Part shown: one piece after another, positions 1-9,790 of the stretch | How positions within the stretch are numbered: the first letter of the stretch is position 1 | Layout of the letters: the number at the start of each line of letters is the position of its first letter | Assembly: GCA_003116875.1 (NCBI GenBank) | Contig: BCKT01000014.1 | Span: 442,149-506,148 of the forward strand | DNA length: 64,000 nucleotides | From: Takashimella koratensis | Lineage: Eukaryota > Basidiomycota > Tremellomycetes > Trichosporonales > Tetragoniomycetaceae | Direction of reading: 5' to 3' | Notes under the pieces: generated by a model | Database searches by the model: none | Seen by the model: only the letters and a program-made list of their open reading frames with translations | What the model was told of the DNA's origin: nothing | Translations under genes and position numbers: made by a program

Positions 1-653
1 CCGAGCCCAAATCAAGCCAGGTCGAGACAGACGAGCAGATGGCGCGCCGCTTACAGGCCGAGTTCGAGGCCGCGGACGGAGGGAGGAAGCGTAGATCCAC
101 AGCGGCACCGGTCAAGAAGAAGAAGAACAGCGTGAAGAAACGAAGTGCAGAGGTCGTGGATAGCGATGAAGAGGGTGGGTCGGTGAAGAAGCGTCGAGGA
201 GGTGGGGGTGGGGCGTTCAACAAGGAGCTGATCCTGAGGTGAGTACTGAGGTCAGAGTGGATATCAAGGTGGTGTGGGCCTGCGTCGTAGGACAAGAGTC
301 GAGAGAGGTGGGGGAGGGCTTGGGTATGCCAAGACCGTGACTGACATGTCCTAAAGCGACGCACTCGCCGGTCTCGTCGGCGAAGAACGCCTGTCCCGAC
401 CTCAGACCGTCAAACGGATATGGGACTATGTCAAGCTCCATGGCCTCCAAGACCAGAGCGACAAACGGTTTATCCTCTGCGACGACAACATGCGGAGCGT
501 GTTCCATTCCGACCGGTTGCACATGTTCACGTGAGTCTGTCACCCTCAGCGGTGGGCCAGAGGTGGGAAAGGAGTGAGTCTGACCCGACTTTTTGATACA
601 GAATGAACAAGCTCCTCGTTCAGCATTTCCGAGACCCGGAAGAGGTGGTCTAA
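1..653 (+). CDS. SWIB/MDM2-domain protein, 5' end outside window
   Basis: Exons 1-238, 357-530 and 602-653, joined by GT-AG introns of 118 and 71 nt. The frame is open from base 3 upstream of the ATG at 39 (acidic residues, then DEQMARRLQAEFE), so the gene starts to the left and this is its 3' part. A lysine-rich linker (KKKKN, KKRSAEV, DSDEEGG) leads into a complete SWIB domain: SDALAGLVGEERLSR, then KRIWDYVKLHGLQD, DKRFILCDDNM and the C-terminal MNKLLVQHF just before the stop. SWIB proteins act in chromatin and in Pol I transcription (yeast Uaf30/Tri1 type, usually with an N-terminal DEK_C domain, which would lie off the window). The family is clear; the exact ortholog is not. Confidence 0.88.
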
Positions 654-997
654 CGGTCGTCATCTCGATTCGGCCGCGGTTCTCTGATGCTTTGTCCGAA
701 TCTCTCCTACCTTGTTATGCTGCAAGAAACGCCCAGTGCCTAACTGGTCTGTGTTGATAATCCTAGTCGATCGTACTCTTCCTCCGTCCGATGTCTCAAT
801 CCTTGTTGCGTTCTTTCACTGCCCCAACCCCTCTGCAAAATTCCCACAGCCAATGCACTCGAGCAGGGGTGAATGCGTGGATATGCATGAGATATGTAAC
901 GGTTGGACTTTACACAGACTGTACCTCAGCCTCCAACTTCGCTCGCTCAGTCTCTCCTTCCATCTCAGCTCCCCTCCCAAAGCCGCTATCGCCCCGC
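654..997. other. Convergent intergenic region
   Basis: Space between the stop of the SWIB gene (plus) and the stop of bL31m (minus). It should hold the two 3' UTRs and terminators. Overlapping open frames on both strands carry no recognisable motif and no supporting splice pattern. Confidence 0.5.
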
Positions 998-1546
998 CTA
1001 CTTCTTCTTGCCCGCGGGCTTGCTCTTTGCCGGTCCACCCTTCTGCTTCTCCGACACTGTATCCTCCTTTGCGCCTTCGCTCATCCACGCCAAATCGCTC
1101 TCTGCAAACGCCGACGCCTTGGCCCTTGCCTCCCTACCGTCCTCTGCACCAACCACCGACGCGACTTCCTCCTCGAACCTGCGCCTGAACTTGCCTACCC
1201 TTCCTTCGTCCGAACCCTCTCCGATCCCCATCTTCTCCGTCCCCGGTGCCCAGAGCGGGTTGTTCGTCACGTCCCGAGTGAGCCGGTTAATCGCGGGTGT
1301 CGGCGCGGTGGTGTACGATGTAAATGTCGAGCCGTCGGTGAGGACGACTTTTTGAGGGTAGATCGCAGGGAGTGGAGCAGGGATGGAAGGAGCAGGGCGC
1401 AAGTGGGTTTTAGAGGGCCAGTAGGCGGTAGTAGGTGTGGATTTGGGTCGAGAGGAGGAGGAGGTAGATGCCGCTCGGCGAGTGGAGAGAGGGATCGAGC
1501 GGAAAAGAGGTGAGGACAGGGTCCGAGAAAGAGATGGGGGCGTCAT
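998..1546 (-). CDS. Mitochondrial large-subunit ribosomal protein bL31m
   Basis: Single exon, 182 codons. It starts with an Arg/Ser-rich, acid-free leader typical of a mitochondrial targeting peptide (MTPPSLSRTL, STRRAAS). The conserved L31-like core is VVLTDGSTFTSYTTAP, then INRLTRDVTNNPLWAPGTE, the pattern of fungal Mrpl36/bL31m in the mitochondrial 54S subunit. The C-terminus has a Glu/Arg helix and ends in a lysine tail (KSKPAGKKK). I chose the ATG at 1546 because targeting-type sequence begins there; an in-frame codon further upstream (1621) would add 25 residues. It shares a divergent promoter of about 350 bp with the phosphatase gene at 1900. Confidence 0.75.
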   Translation of the reverse strand: MTPPSLSRTLSSPLFRSIPLSTRRAASTSSSSRPKSTPTTAYWPSKTHLRPAPSIPAPLPAIYPQKVVLTDGSTFTSYTTAPTPAINRLTRDVTNNPLWAPGTEKMGIGEGSDEGRVGKFRRRFEEEVASVVGAEDGREARAKASAFAESDLAWMSEGAKEDTVSEKQKGGPAKSKPAGKKK

Positions 1547-1899
1547 GGTGAAGCGGTGGCGATGAAGGTGAAGTGAGGGGGCGGTTCGTTGGGGACGCGC
1601 GAAGTGGTTCCCGTGCGTCACTGGTGGATGGATTTGGCACCTATCAAGTCAGGATTGGGTGGTCTCGATGCTTCAGTGGGTGGTTGATTGTGGTTGTGGT
1701 TGTGGTTGTGGAGGATGAGCACTGATGGTCAACTTTTTTCGTCGTCTTGGATTTTCCAGCGTGAAAGGATCTGATCCACCGTGGGAATATGAAATACATG
1801 AGCATGGGCCCCTGAAGATGATCACCACATCCCCCCGTCTTGCTTACCCTCCTCCTCCTCCTCCTCCTCGTCGTCCTCGTCCCGCACCAGCTCCTCGCC
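1547..1899. promoter_or_regulatory. Divergent promoter, bL31m / tyrosine phosphatase
   Basis: About 350 bp between two start codons facing away from each other. It contains a (TTGTGG)n run near 1687-1712 and a (CTC)n run near 1848-1872. No clear TATA box is seen. Confidence 0.5.
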
Positions 1900-3141
1900 A
1901 TGCCGCTCCCGTCCCAGGCCCACCTCGACCGCGTCTGGGAAGTCCTCTCCGGGCGCGAATCCACCCGCCTCCACCTCTCCCAGCTACCTCCCTCCAACCG
2001 CTACCCTTCCCCCGAACAGCTCTTCTACTCAGTCTCCAACTCGCTCCGCCACCGCACGAGTAACCGGTACTCCAATATCCTCGCGTACGACCGGACCGCC
2101 GTCTCTGTTGAGGGCGAGTACCTCAATGCGAATGTAGTGTGTGATGCCCATGGCGGTTGGTGGGTTGCGTCCCAGGTGAGTAGGTGGTACATGGGGTAAA
2201 GACAAAGGAGGCGAGTAGGCAGGGATAAGGTTCAAGTGTCTTACACTGGGGAGCTGATGAAGAACAGGCTCCAGTGCCAGGCGCCTTCCACGCCTTCTTC
2301 AAGGCGATCTACTCGAGAGCGGCGTCAAAGTCACAGTCGCTTTTGGGCGCCGCAAGAGGAACGAACCAGAATGCGGCGATCATGGTTCAGTTAACCGCAT
2401 GGGAAGAGAAAGGCTTGCTCAAAGCTGATCCCTACATGGCGTGAGTCTCTACATGACCCAACTCACCTCGATATCTGACACCCTACCGCAGAATGGCCGG
2501 TAAAGACCAAGCGTTCGCGTCCAAGACCTCGCCCGAAGTGCTGCACCTCCACCACGTCTCCTCCACCCCTTTACCGGGATTATCCTCCGTCTACAGCGTA
2601 ATGAAGCTATACGCAGCCGACCAGGCACTGGAGACACCTTCCCAGCGAGCCAACTTGATTTCAGGCGCAATGGACTTGCATCACTTCGCGTTTGATGCGT
2701 GGCCAGACCACGGAGCCCCAGAGGGTGAGGCGGTAGAGAAACTTCGCGCGTTGATATTGGAGGTCGGGAAAAGGAGGCAAGAGATGGGAGGAAACGCATG
2801 TGAAGTCTGGGTCCATTGGTGAGTTGCAAGTGAGCGAAGGAGGCTTGGTCGAGATTGCTGCCTGTAGGGGAAATTGGCGCTGACTCGGGTACAGCTCGGC
2901 AGGAGTTGGTCGGACAGGAGCGTTCATCTCGCTCTCTTCTCTCCTCCTTCCTCGAAAACAAAGCGAGTCCAGTAGCGGAAGTGTAACACTACCTGCGTCT
3001 CCCTTGGGTCCGCTCCCGCCGGATCTCAGCGAGGACCACGTCGCAGCTACAATCGATGGAATCAGAGAATGGCGCGGGTGGCTGTGCCAAAACCAAGACC
3101 AGATGCGGCTGGTCTATGAACTTGCGAGCCGGAGGGGTTGA
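1900..3141 (+). CDS. Protein tyrosine phosphatase (classical PTP domain)
   Basis: Exons 1900-2175, 2268-2440, 2492-2818 and 2895-3141; 340 codons. The substrate-loop region reads NRYSNILAYDR, followed by EGEYLNANVV. The WPD loop is DAWPDHG (about residues 220-222) with the general acid Asp. The P-loop is assembled across the last intron as VHCSAGVGRTG, with catalytic Cys at about 259 and its Arg. All key catalytic residues are present, so an active phosphotyrosine phosphatase is expected. The protein is almost nothing but catalytic domain, without SH2 or transmembrane parts. The leucine run encoded just upstream of the ATG lacks an ATG start and is treated as 5' UTR. Substrate unknown; MAPK pathways are the usual targets of fungal PTPs. 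Confidence 0.92.
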
Positions 3142-3398
3142 GATATGGTCAAGTGATCGGAGATATAGCGAGTGGGTAGGGACAGTGTCGGTTTTGTGAT
3201 GATTCTTGCTTGATTTGTTGTAGTTTTGTGTTATCAATCTTGTGATGAAAGCATGATGGTCGACGGAATCGGCCATTACTGGCTTGCATGGAGGTGTTAC
3301 AACGTCTGATGGACCCGGACAAATGGAATAAGTCATCTGTTGATACAAACAGGGCTGAGGCATGTTCCCATTGGATTAGGCTGTGCTCGATACATCTC

Positions 3399-5389
3399 TC
3401 AATGACTGCCTTGAATAGCCAACAGGAGCCTGTTAACCAGCTCGATAGACTCGGGATCGAGTTCAAGCTCATCCAGCGAAACGAGTCCACTGTCTTGAGC
3501 CACCTGGTCCATGTCTGAGGGACCAAGGGGATGAGAGACGGATGGCGCAAGGATGGATGAGATTTGGGATACGACGTTTCGGTAAAGTTCGAGGTATCGT
3601 CTGGAGCAAGGTTCGATGGACGCCAAGTGTTCAAGAGTCTGCAGACTGAGTTGTACCTCGGGATCAGATGTAGGGTTGTCGATGGCATTGGAGCACGTTG
3701 AACCGGTCCTAGATCATAAGCTATTGACTGACCCTTCTCAACTCACATTGTGCAGTAGAGCAGAGTCACGCCACTCATGAAGACTTCGTGAAATCCTGCC
3801 CAACCAGGCAGTACGTCATCCAGTCTGCTAGCCTGGACTGCCGCGCCACATATTCGGATGATACCGCGTGCCGCACCCATACTGAGGTCCAGAGCCTCAT
3901 GTGTCGGGATAGGGAAGTGAGGAGTGGGTCGATAAAGAAGCAATGTAGCTTGGTGAAATGCCAGATGAAGAACGTCACGCTCGATCGTGTCTGATGTGAA
4001 CGTCATTGTATCCTGAGCCCATGCGGCAAGCCTAGATTGGATATCCATCGTCTTGATCTTGGTCTCTTCCACGGTCAAGACAGGTGGTCCGTCAGGGCGT
4101 AGACTGGAAATGAGCATCATGTTCAGGACGAAATGACTTACGCAACGTAGATTGTTTCTTGAATGTCCCCTAAGAGTGTCCGTTGTCGGTAAAGCGCTTT
4201 GGCCGCAGTCAAATCGATTGTCGTCCCACGCTGCATGTGGATGAAGTCTGAAAGACTGTCAGGAATAGTTTCGAATGTCGCTCGAGGAAATATGGCATCG
4301 ATTGCTGAGTCGATGATCAGTTTGAGAAAAATGCAGCTTTCAGTGTAGCCTCACCTGTATTTCGTATGCTTAGCACTCGGCTGAGACCCGTTGCCACATA
4401 TCGCTCGACGGCGTATACCGACCACCATACTTTTCTCCCGGCTTCACCTGCGTCGTCTGTGGTATAGCGATTGCGAGAGATACCGAGGCTGACGCTGAGC
4501 CGCAAGGCATGACCAACCACCAGCCAGACATTGACACTATACTCTCCGTTCCGACGCCATGAGCGGAGCCCGTACATGCACAGCAGTAAGAGGCACCGCA
4601 CGGTATCCAGAGTCTCTAGCGCAATCGCACCCGGTAAGAAGCTGAATGCTGTGGTAAAATAGTCCTCGGGGCGGAACGGGTCGCTCGCGTTTTGCTCTGT
4701 GGATCCTAGCGCAAAGATCATGAGCATCATGAACCGCTGAGTACTCGAGGACAAATGTTCCCTCGAGTGAAGCGAGACGAGTGATCCGGCAACGTTGGTA
4801 AGATCGAGAAAAGGGTACCAACGATGGACTCGCGATAAGTAGGCCTTGACATACTCTCGAGCCAGTTCCATAGGAGGATATGCAGCGTGAGCTCCTCGAA
4901 CTCGGGCGAATTCCTCGGGTTCAATAGTGGCCTTGAACTCTTGATCGTACATCCTGATCGCAGAAGAGACCAGGCGAGTGAGCGTCACGCCCGACATGCT
5001 ACCAACTGTTCTACATCAGTCACTCTTTATTCTTGTGACTTGCCATAACTCCCAAATCCCTTGAGACTTAACACCCCGACTTCCTCGACAAACGGTTCGC
5101 TCCGGATAATGTTGGTACCTCTGGGAGATAAGATTGATCCCGATGGTATATCCTGTATCGCCGTGCTATCTTCGTACGCTACCGATACAAGTTTCTCGAG
5201 CCACGCAATCCGTTGGTTCAAACCGTCAACATGTTGATAGGAATACATGACGAAATCGGATACGTTGCAATCTTGCAGCTTGGATCGGTCGCATGCACCG
5301 CATATTGGGACGAGCCCATCGCATTTGATCTTGCGATGTTGACAGCGAGCGCAGGGCTTGACAGCTCGGGCGACCGTGGACGGAGACAT
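3399..5389 (-). CDS. Zn2Cys6 fungal transcription factor
   Basis: Five exons on the minus strand: 5044-5389, 4355-5005, 4142-4304, 3747-4103 and 3399-3708; 608 codons. The N-terminus has the binuclear zinc cluster CARCQHRKIKCDGLVPICG continuing to two more Cys, followed by a short coiled linker (GLNQRIAWLEKLV). The middle is a fungal_trans regulatory domain, with AREYVKAYLSRVHRWYPFLD and later SVYAVERYVATGLSRVLSIR. Three of the four introns are exactly 38 nt. The first has a GC donor (GCAAGT) and is needed to keep frame. The gene lies tail to head behind the dioxygenase at 5625-6868, so it may regulate that gene and the adjacent transporter. This is inferred from position only. Confidence 0.9.
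5006..5043 (-). other. GC-AG intron, 38 nt
   Basis: On the minus strand the exon ends AGTTATG, followed by GCAAGT and ending in GAACAG, with a CTGAT branch-point-like element inside. No GT donor nearby restores frame, while the GC donor joins the zinc-cluster exon to the regulatory-domain exon in phase. Confidence 0.75.
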
Positions 5390-5624
5390 GAGACGATTTT
5401 GTGGCCGAGCAGGTAACGAAATCTGCAGTGGTTTCGGGAATGGTCAAGGGAGGAGGAAAAGAGAGGCTCGGTTATCATCAGTATTTATATTACACTTGGC
5501 CAATGAAATCACCTAGAGGGCTCTGATTGGCTCCGGCACAAGGAAGGAGGTCTGCTCCCAGCTACCCGTGTCTAGTGTGAAATCTGCATGGCGCGTAGTG
5601 TCGCATAGTATGGTGGTACAAGTT
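5390..5624. other. Intergenic region upstream of the zinc-cluster gene
   Basis: Space between the start of the regulator and the stop of the dioxygenase, both on the minus strand. It must contain the regulator's promoter and the dioxygenase terminator. An AT-rich patch (TATTTATATTAC) lies around 5482-5493, about 100 bp before the regulator ATG, and could serve as its TATA element. Confidence 0.4.
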
Positions 5625-6868
5625 CTAAATAGGCTCAAGGACGTAGATACCCTTGAAGAGCTGCTTGTTGTACTTGGTACCTTCAATCTCAACCACTTCT
5701 ACCGGCAAAGCCATGGATCGCACCACACGGGCGAGCCGCCACTCCTCTGCTGACGGGATTTGCGTGTCATCCACTCCTTCGGATCCTGCCTGGAAACGGT
5801 TCACATAGCCTTCCCGCTGGAGATATGGAGAGTCTGGATTGTGGGTAAGCGCTTGTGAGGACTAGACAACCGCGACACTTACTGGTAAGAGGAGTGAGAG
5901 GCAGCTCATTTTTAGCGGCAACGAAGAGGCCAATGGTAATCCGGTAGTACTCCGACTGATCCGCTGGACAGGCGGTGACACGATGGCGGGTGGCTTGAAG
6001 GTGGCCGCCCGAGATGAATTCGGTCACTTCTCCCAGGTTGACAATCAGCCCTCCGGGCTTGTACTTGACGTATCGCCACTCTTTCTCCTTGGTGAGGACC
6101 TGAAGCGCCGCGATCGGCTGGGAAAGAAGCAGAGTCGTGATACCGTAATCTTGATGACCGTGCATCTGGACGTTGTTGGCGATCTTCATTTGTTCGGGTG
6201 TCTTTGGGTGGAACACCATCTGCCGAAAGTAACCCTCGCCGATGACGCCGTTGTGAGCCTGCGCATAGTCCCACAGGTAGTCGTCTGGAAGCTCGAGCAT
6301 GCGGGAGAGCAGCGTAAGTAGCTTGCGGTTGACCGTGTCGTGCAGGTACTCGTTGAAGGAGGTGATCTCGTCAAGGTAAGGAACGAGGCATTGCGGGATG
6401 CGATCCTTGCCTGTGAAGGCATCCGAATACCAGTTGAAGCTTTCAAAGTTGTCCTTGACACCCTTTGCGACATCCCAAACGCCCTTCGGCTTGTAACCGG
6501 TGTATTTCCCCTGAGACGAAGTCAGCAGCTGACAAGCGTGAGACCCGAGTTTTACTCACCGTCGTCGTGTACTCCCACGTTAACCGCTCCTTCTCCTCAT
6601 CCGACATGTTGCCGTCCTGGAAGCAGTGCTGTGCAAACGCAAACTGTCGAAGGCACTGTTCCTCCGTCATACCAAAGTTGGTCAAATAGAGGAAACCATC
6701 TTCCTTGATAGCCGCTTTGAACTCGTCATACATCGCATCGCGTTCTGCTGGGTCGGGCGAATCGAATTTGGACAAGTCGATTGTACGCAGATTCGCCCAC
6801 GGAAGGTCCTCTTGGGTGACGGGTGGAGGGACCCAAGGACGGAGAGGGGGCGGAGGCGCGATGGTCAT
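5625..6868 (-). CDS. 2-oxoglutarate/Fe(II)-dependent dioxygenase (isopenicillin N synthase-like)
   Basis: Exons 6560-6868, 5883-6510 and 5625-5833 (two 49-nt introns); 381 codons. The N-terminal DIOX_N part reads IKEDGFLYLTNFG. The double-stranded beta-helix carries the iron triad: HxD in HGHQDYG (H222, D224) and the distal His in ATRHRV (H279), then YYRITIGLF with R293 for the 2-oxoglutarate carboxylate. All cofactor residues are present. The family oxidises small molecules; fungal members include thymine 7-hydroxylase and secondary-metabolism enzymes, and I cannot tell which substrate applies. Start: ATG at 6868; the TTG nine bases upstream is not used. It is divergent from the MFS transporter at 7346 and next to a zinc-cluster regulator, which suggests a small substrate-uptake and oxidation module. 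Confidence 0.88.
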
Positions 6869-7345
6869 CTTTGTCAAGTGGATACAGACGTTGAGAACCT
6901 GTGGTCACGACGCTTTAATATAACCACTCGCCTTGGCGCTTGAGTACGGCGGGGCCGCCGTCGAAAGACCAGGCGCGCTCGTTCCGACCGCTACCGCACC
7001 ACAAGTGACTGGACGGTGGCACCGAGATGACCCTGAGCAGCGGCCTCGGCGAGAGCGAGCTTGGTATCCAATGACCAGTCGGGGTTTTCACTAAATCTCA
7101 TCACTTCCCTGGTAGAATCAAGGGCGAACCCCCCGTTTTCGGTGTGTTTGCTTTCGGACTGAATCAATTGCCTGTTGCTTGGCCCGATGGTGCCGCCGAA
7201 GAAAATCTCCACACATCGAGCGGCGACACCGAGACGGACGACCTGAGATAAGCCCAATCTTCTGATATGAATATCTGACCTTTGTCGCGCCCACATATAT
7301 ATGCGCGAGCACAATACCCGCTCTCAACCCTAGTCACCCGCAATC
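6869..7345. promoter_or_regulatory. Bidirectional promoter, dioxygenase / MFS transporter
   Basis: 477 bp between two divergent ATGs. On the plus side a TATATAT element sits at 7296-7302, about 45 bp before the transporter ATG, and a GATAAG site at 7247-7252. GATA factors control nitrogen-source genes in fungi, and Dal5-type transporters are often nitrogen regulated. Several CGG triplets around 6950-6970 and 7215-7240 could be zinc-cluster half-sites. A 107-codon frame on the minus strand here shows no domain and is not called. Confidence 0.5.
7296..7302 (+). promoter_or_regulatory. TATA-like element of the MFS transporter
   Basis: TATATAT, about 45 bp before the transporter ATG. Confidence 0.45.
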
Positions 7346-9335
7346 ATGTCCAAGGAACTGGAATCCAACCACACGCCCACCATGTCTCAAGACAACGTCA
7401 ACATGACCAAGATGGACTTGGAGTCGGTTCGCGACGTCTTCCCGGCCGACTTCAAGGGAGACAACGGCGACTACCGCTTCACTCCCGAGCAAGGTAGGCT
7501 TTCTACCATGTTCAGCGGTCTAACATCTCAGTGGCTCAGTATGATCTCGACCGTGCAGCCTCCCGCAGGGTCAGGATCAAGTACGACAAGAGGATCCTTC
7601 CGATGATTGTTCTCATGTACCTCTTCTCCGCCCTTGACCGCGCTAACGTATCCAACGCTAAATCAGACGGCATGGAGTAGGTGCTTGGCAGAGTGCAACC
7701 TGCTGATACAACAGTGTCGACCTGGGTTTTGTTGGCAATCAATACAACATGTATGTCAACGCCAACACCTCTCAGCTGACGGTTGCAGCATGCTCTCGGT
7801 GTTCTATGTTCCTTACTGCACGTTTCCTTATGTTGGGACCATCCTTACCAAGCGTTTTGGTCCCACCCGGATGCTGCCCATCTACATGATTGGCTGGGGA
7901 TGCATGGCGATCATCAACGCCGGCGTCAAGAACTATGCTGGGTGTCTCGTTGTCCGCTTGCTCCTAGGATGCGTGAGTGATAGGTCAAGCCGGACGTACT
8001 GACAAGCAGTTTGAGGGCTGTTTCGGAGCCTCTCTCTATTTCTACCTGTAGGATTCGATCTGCTGGATAGATGTTAACGAGCAGCTCTACCTTCTATACC
8101 CGCGAGGAGCTCGGCAAACGTAACGCCGCGTGGTACAGCATGGTCGCTGTGTCTGGTGAGTAATAAAGGAGTGCACTCAGGTGCGGGGAGGCTGACTATG
8201 CACAGGCGCGTTCTCCGGCTTGCTCGCATTTGGCCTCTTCCAGGTGAAAACCGCCCTCAAGGGCTGGCAGCTTCTGTTCATCATCGAGGGAGGCGCTACC
8301 GTGGTCCTGGGCATCTTGACAATGTTCGTTGGCTTGACTTGGGCGCAAACTAACATTGTACAGCTTTATTCTGCCGCCGTACCCTGGCGTGGCGACTTTC
8401 CTCACCGAGACTGAAAAGACCGTGGGCGTGATGCGTCTGTTGAAAGACGCTTCGGATGATGTCAATGCCGAGTTCTCCTTCAAGGCGTATCTTGCCCCTG
8501 CCAAGGACTGGCAGACTTGGGTGTGGGGTCTGTACTGTATCGTACGTGAGGGACGGTCGCCTGAGCTGACGCTATTAGGTCTACGGCTGTGCGAACCAGA
8601 CCGCGTCGGTCTTCTTGACCCAGATCATTGGACGTTTCGGCAAGAGCACTGTGATCACCAACCTCATGACCGTCGGCCCCTACGGAGTCGCGACGATTGT
8701 CCTATGTGGGTTCGAGGCGAAAAGGGACAAGCTGACTCGGTAGGGATCTTTACCATCTCGTCAGACCACTTCCGCGAGCGTACCTTCCACATCATGTTTG
8801 CAAACTGTAAGCAGATTGAGCCCGAACCAGCTAATAGTTCAGTGCTTGTCGTTATCGGTGCGATTACTCTAGCCTGTCTCCCTACTACCGCGCTTGGGCC
8901 CGGCTACTTCTGCACCTTCCTCATCGCTAGCGGTAGTTTTATCCCCAGTGTGCTGTTCCAGAGGTAAGTTGCGGGTAGATCGTGCATGGATCTCGATATG
9001 TCTGACTCTGGACCAGTTTCGTGCAGAACAACACGCCAACCGAGAACGGACGAGCTTTCCGTGCAGCGGTTATGAACTTTGGCAGCAACTCTGCGGGTCT
9101 CGTTTCGGCCAACATCTTCCTCCAGCAATTTGCTCCCAAGTACACTCAACCGCTCATCGTCTCTGCTTCTATCGCGGCGTTTGGTATCGTTATTTTGGCG
9201 TGCCTTCGCACGTACATGGTTTTCGACAACAAAAGGCGAAACAAAGCTCAAGGTGTCAACTGGACCAGCAGGGACGTGCCCACTGCGCTTCTCAAGGACG
9301 GCCGAGCGAACCCGTCGTACCGTCACTTCCTTTAA
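7346..9335 (+). CDS. MFS transporter, allantoate permease (Dal5/Tna1) type
   Basis: Twelve exons: 7346-7493, 7532-7676, 7715-7750, 7789-7972, 8010-8047, 8085-8155, 8206-8323, 8364-8541, 8579-8705, 8744-8806, 8843-8963, 9017-9335; 515 codons. Nine of the eleven introns are 36-40 nt. The first membrane segment has the Dal5-family signature KYDKRILPMIVLMYLFSALD followed by RANVSNAK. Later come NQYNIMLSVFYVPY, the loop TKRFGPTRMLPIYMIGWG, and REELGKRNAAWYSM before TM5. About twelve hydrophobic segments are visible, and the C-tail RDVPTALLKDGRANPSYRHF is cytosolic. The family imports organic anions such as allantoate, nicotinate, pantothenate or vitamins. Substrate is unknown here; its partner dioxygenase may act on the imported compound. 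Confidence 0.92.
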
Positions 9336-9790
9336 ATCAGTTCCACTCGTTGTCGCGATTCTCATGGGAGACAAGTGGGAATTCTCTAGACTATAGGAGA
9401 CGGTCTCAATCCTTGCTACAGTACACATTTCGAATCCGGGTCCATACAATTGTTTCGAAGGCGTCGCGCACGTAGTTGCCAATCTCAATGTTATCGTCGC
9501 AGGAGGCGCTATTGATAGGTAATAGGTGATACAAACTAGTCTTGGTCGCTGGATAAGACTAGCAGACACAGTTCAATGCACAGTTGTGTTGCACACAGGA
9601 CAAGTCACGTGCCACTTGTGAATCGAGACACAGCCTGGCAACGACGTCAACGAAAACGAAAACGACTCCACCGATCGACCCATCCATCCCTGTACCATAT
9701 CCACATCTCCTCTTCTCCTCTTCTCTACCCAGCTTCGCTCCTTTTCACGTAGCTGGCCTCACTCCCACCCCACGCTCATACTCACTAGCC
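9336..9790. other. Intergenic, MFS 3' end to SAC phosphatase
   Basis: Tandem plus-strand spacing of 455 bp. The part from about 9650 to 9790 is pyrimidine-rich (CATCC and CTC-type runs), as is usual before a start codon in these fungi. No gene is seen. Confidence 0.45.

Noticed and set aside
1840..1899. Leucine-rich leader before the tyrosine phosphatase that looks like a signal peptide
   Set aside because: It has no ATG, only a TTG, and is a translated (CTC)n repeat. The first ATG is at 1900.
6991..7314. 107-codon minus-strand frame between dioxygenase and transporter
   Set aside because: No domain, lies in a divergent promoter and overlaps its TATA and GATA elements.
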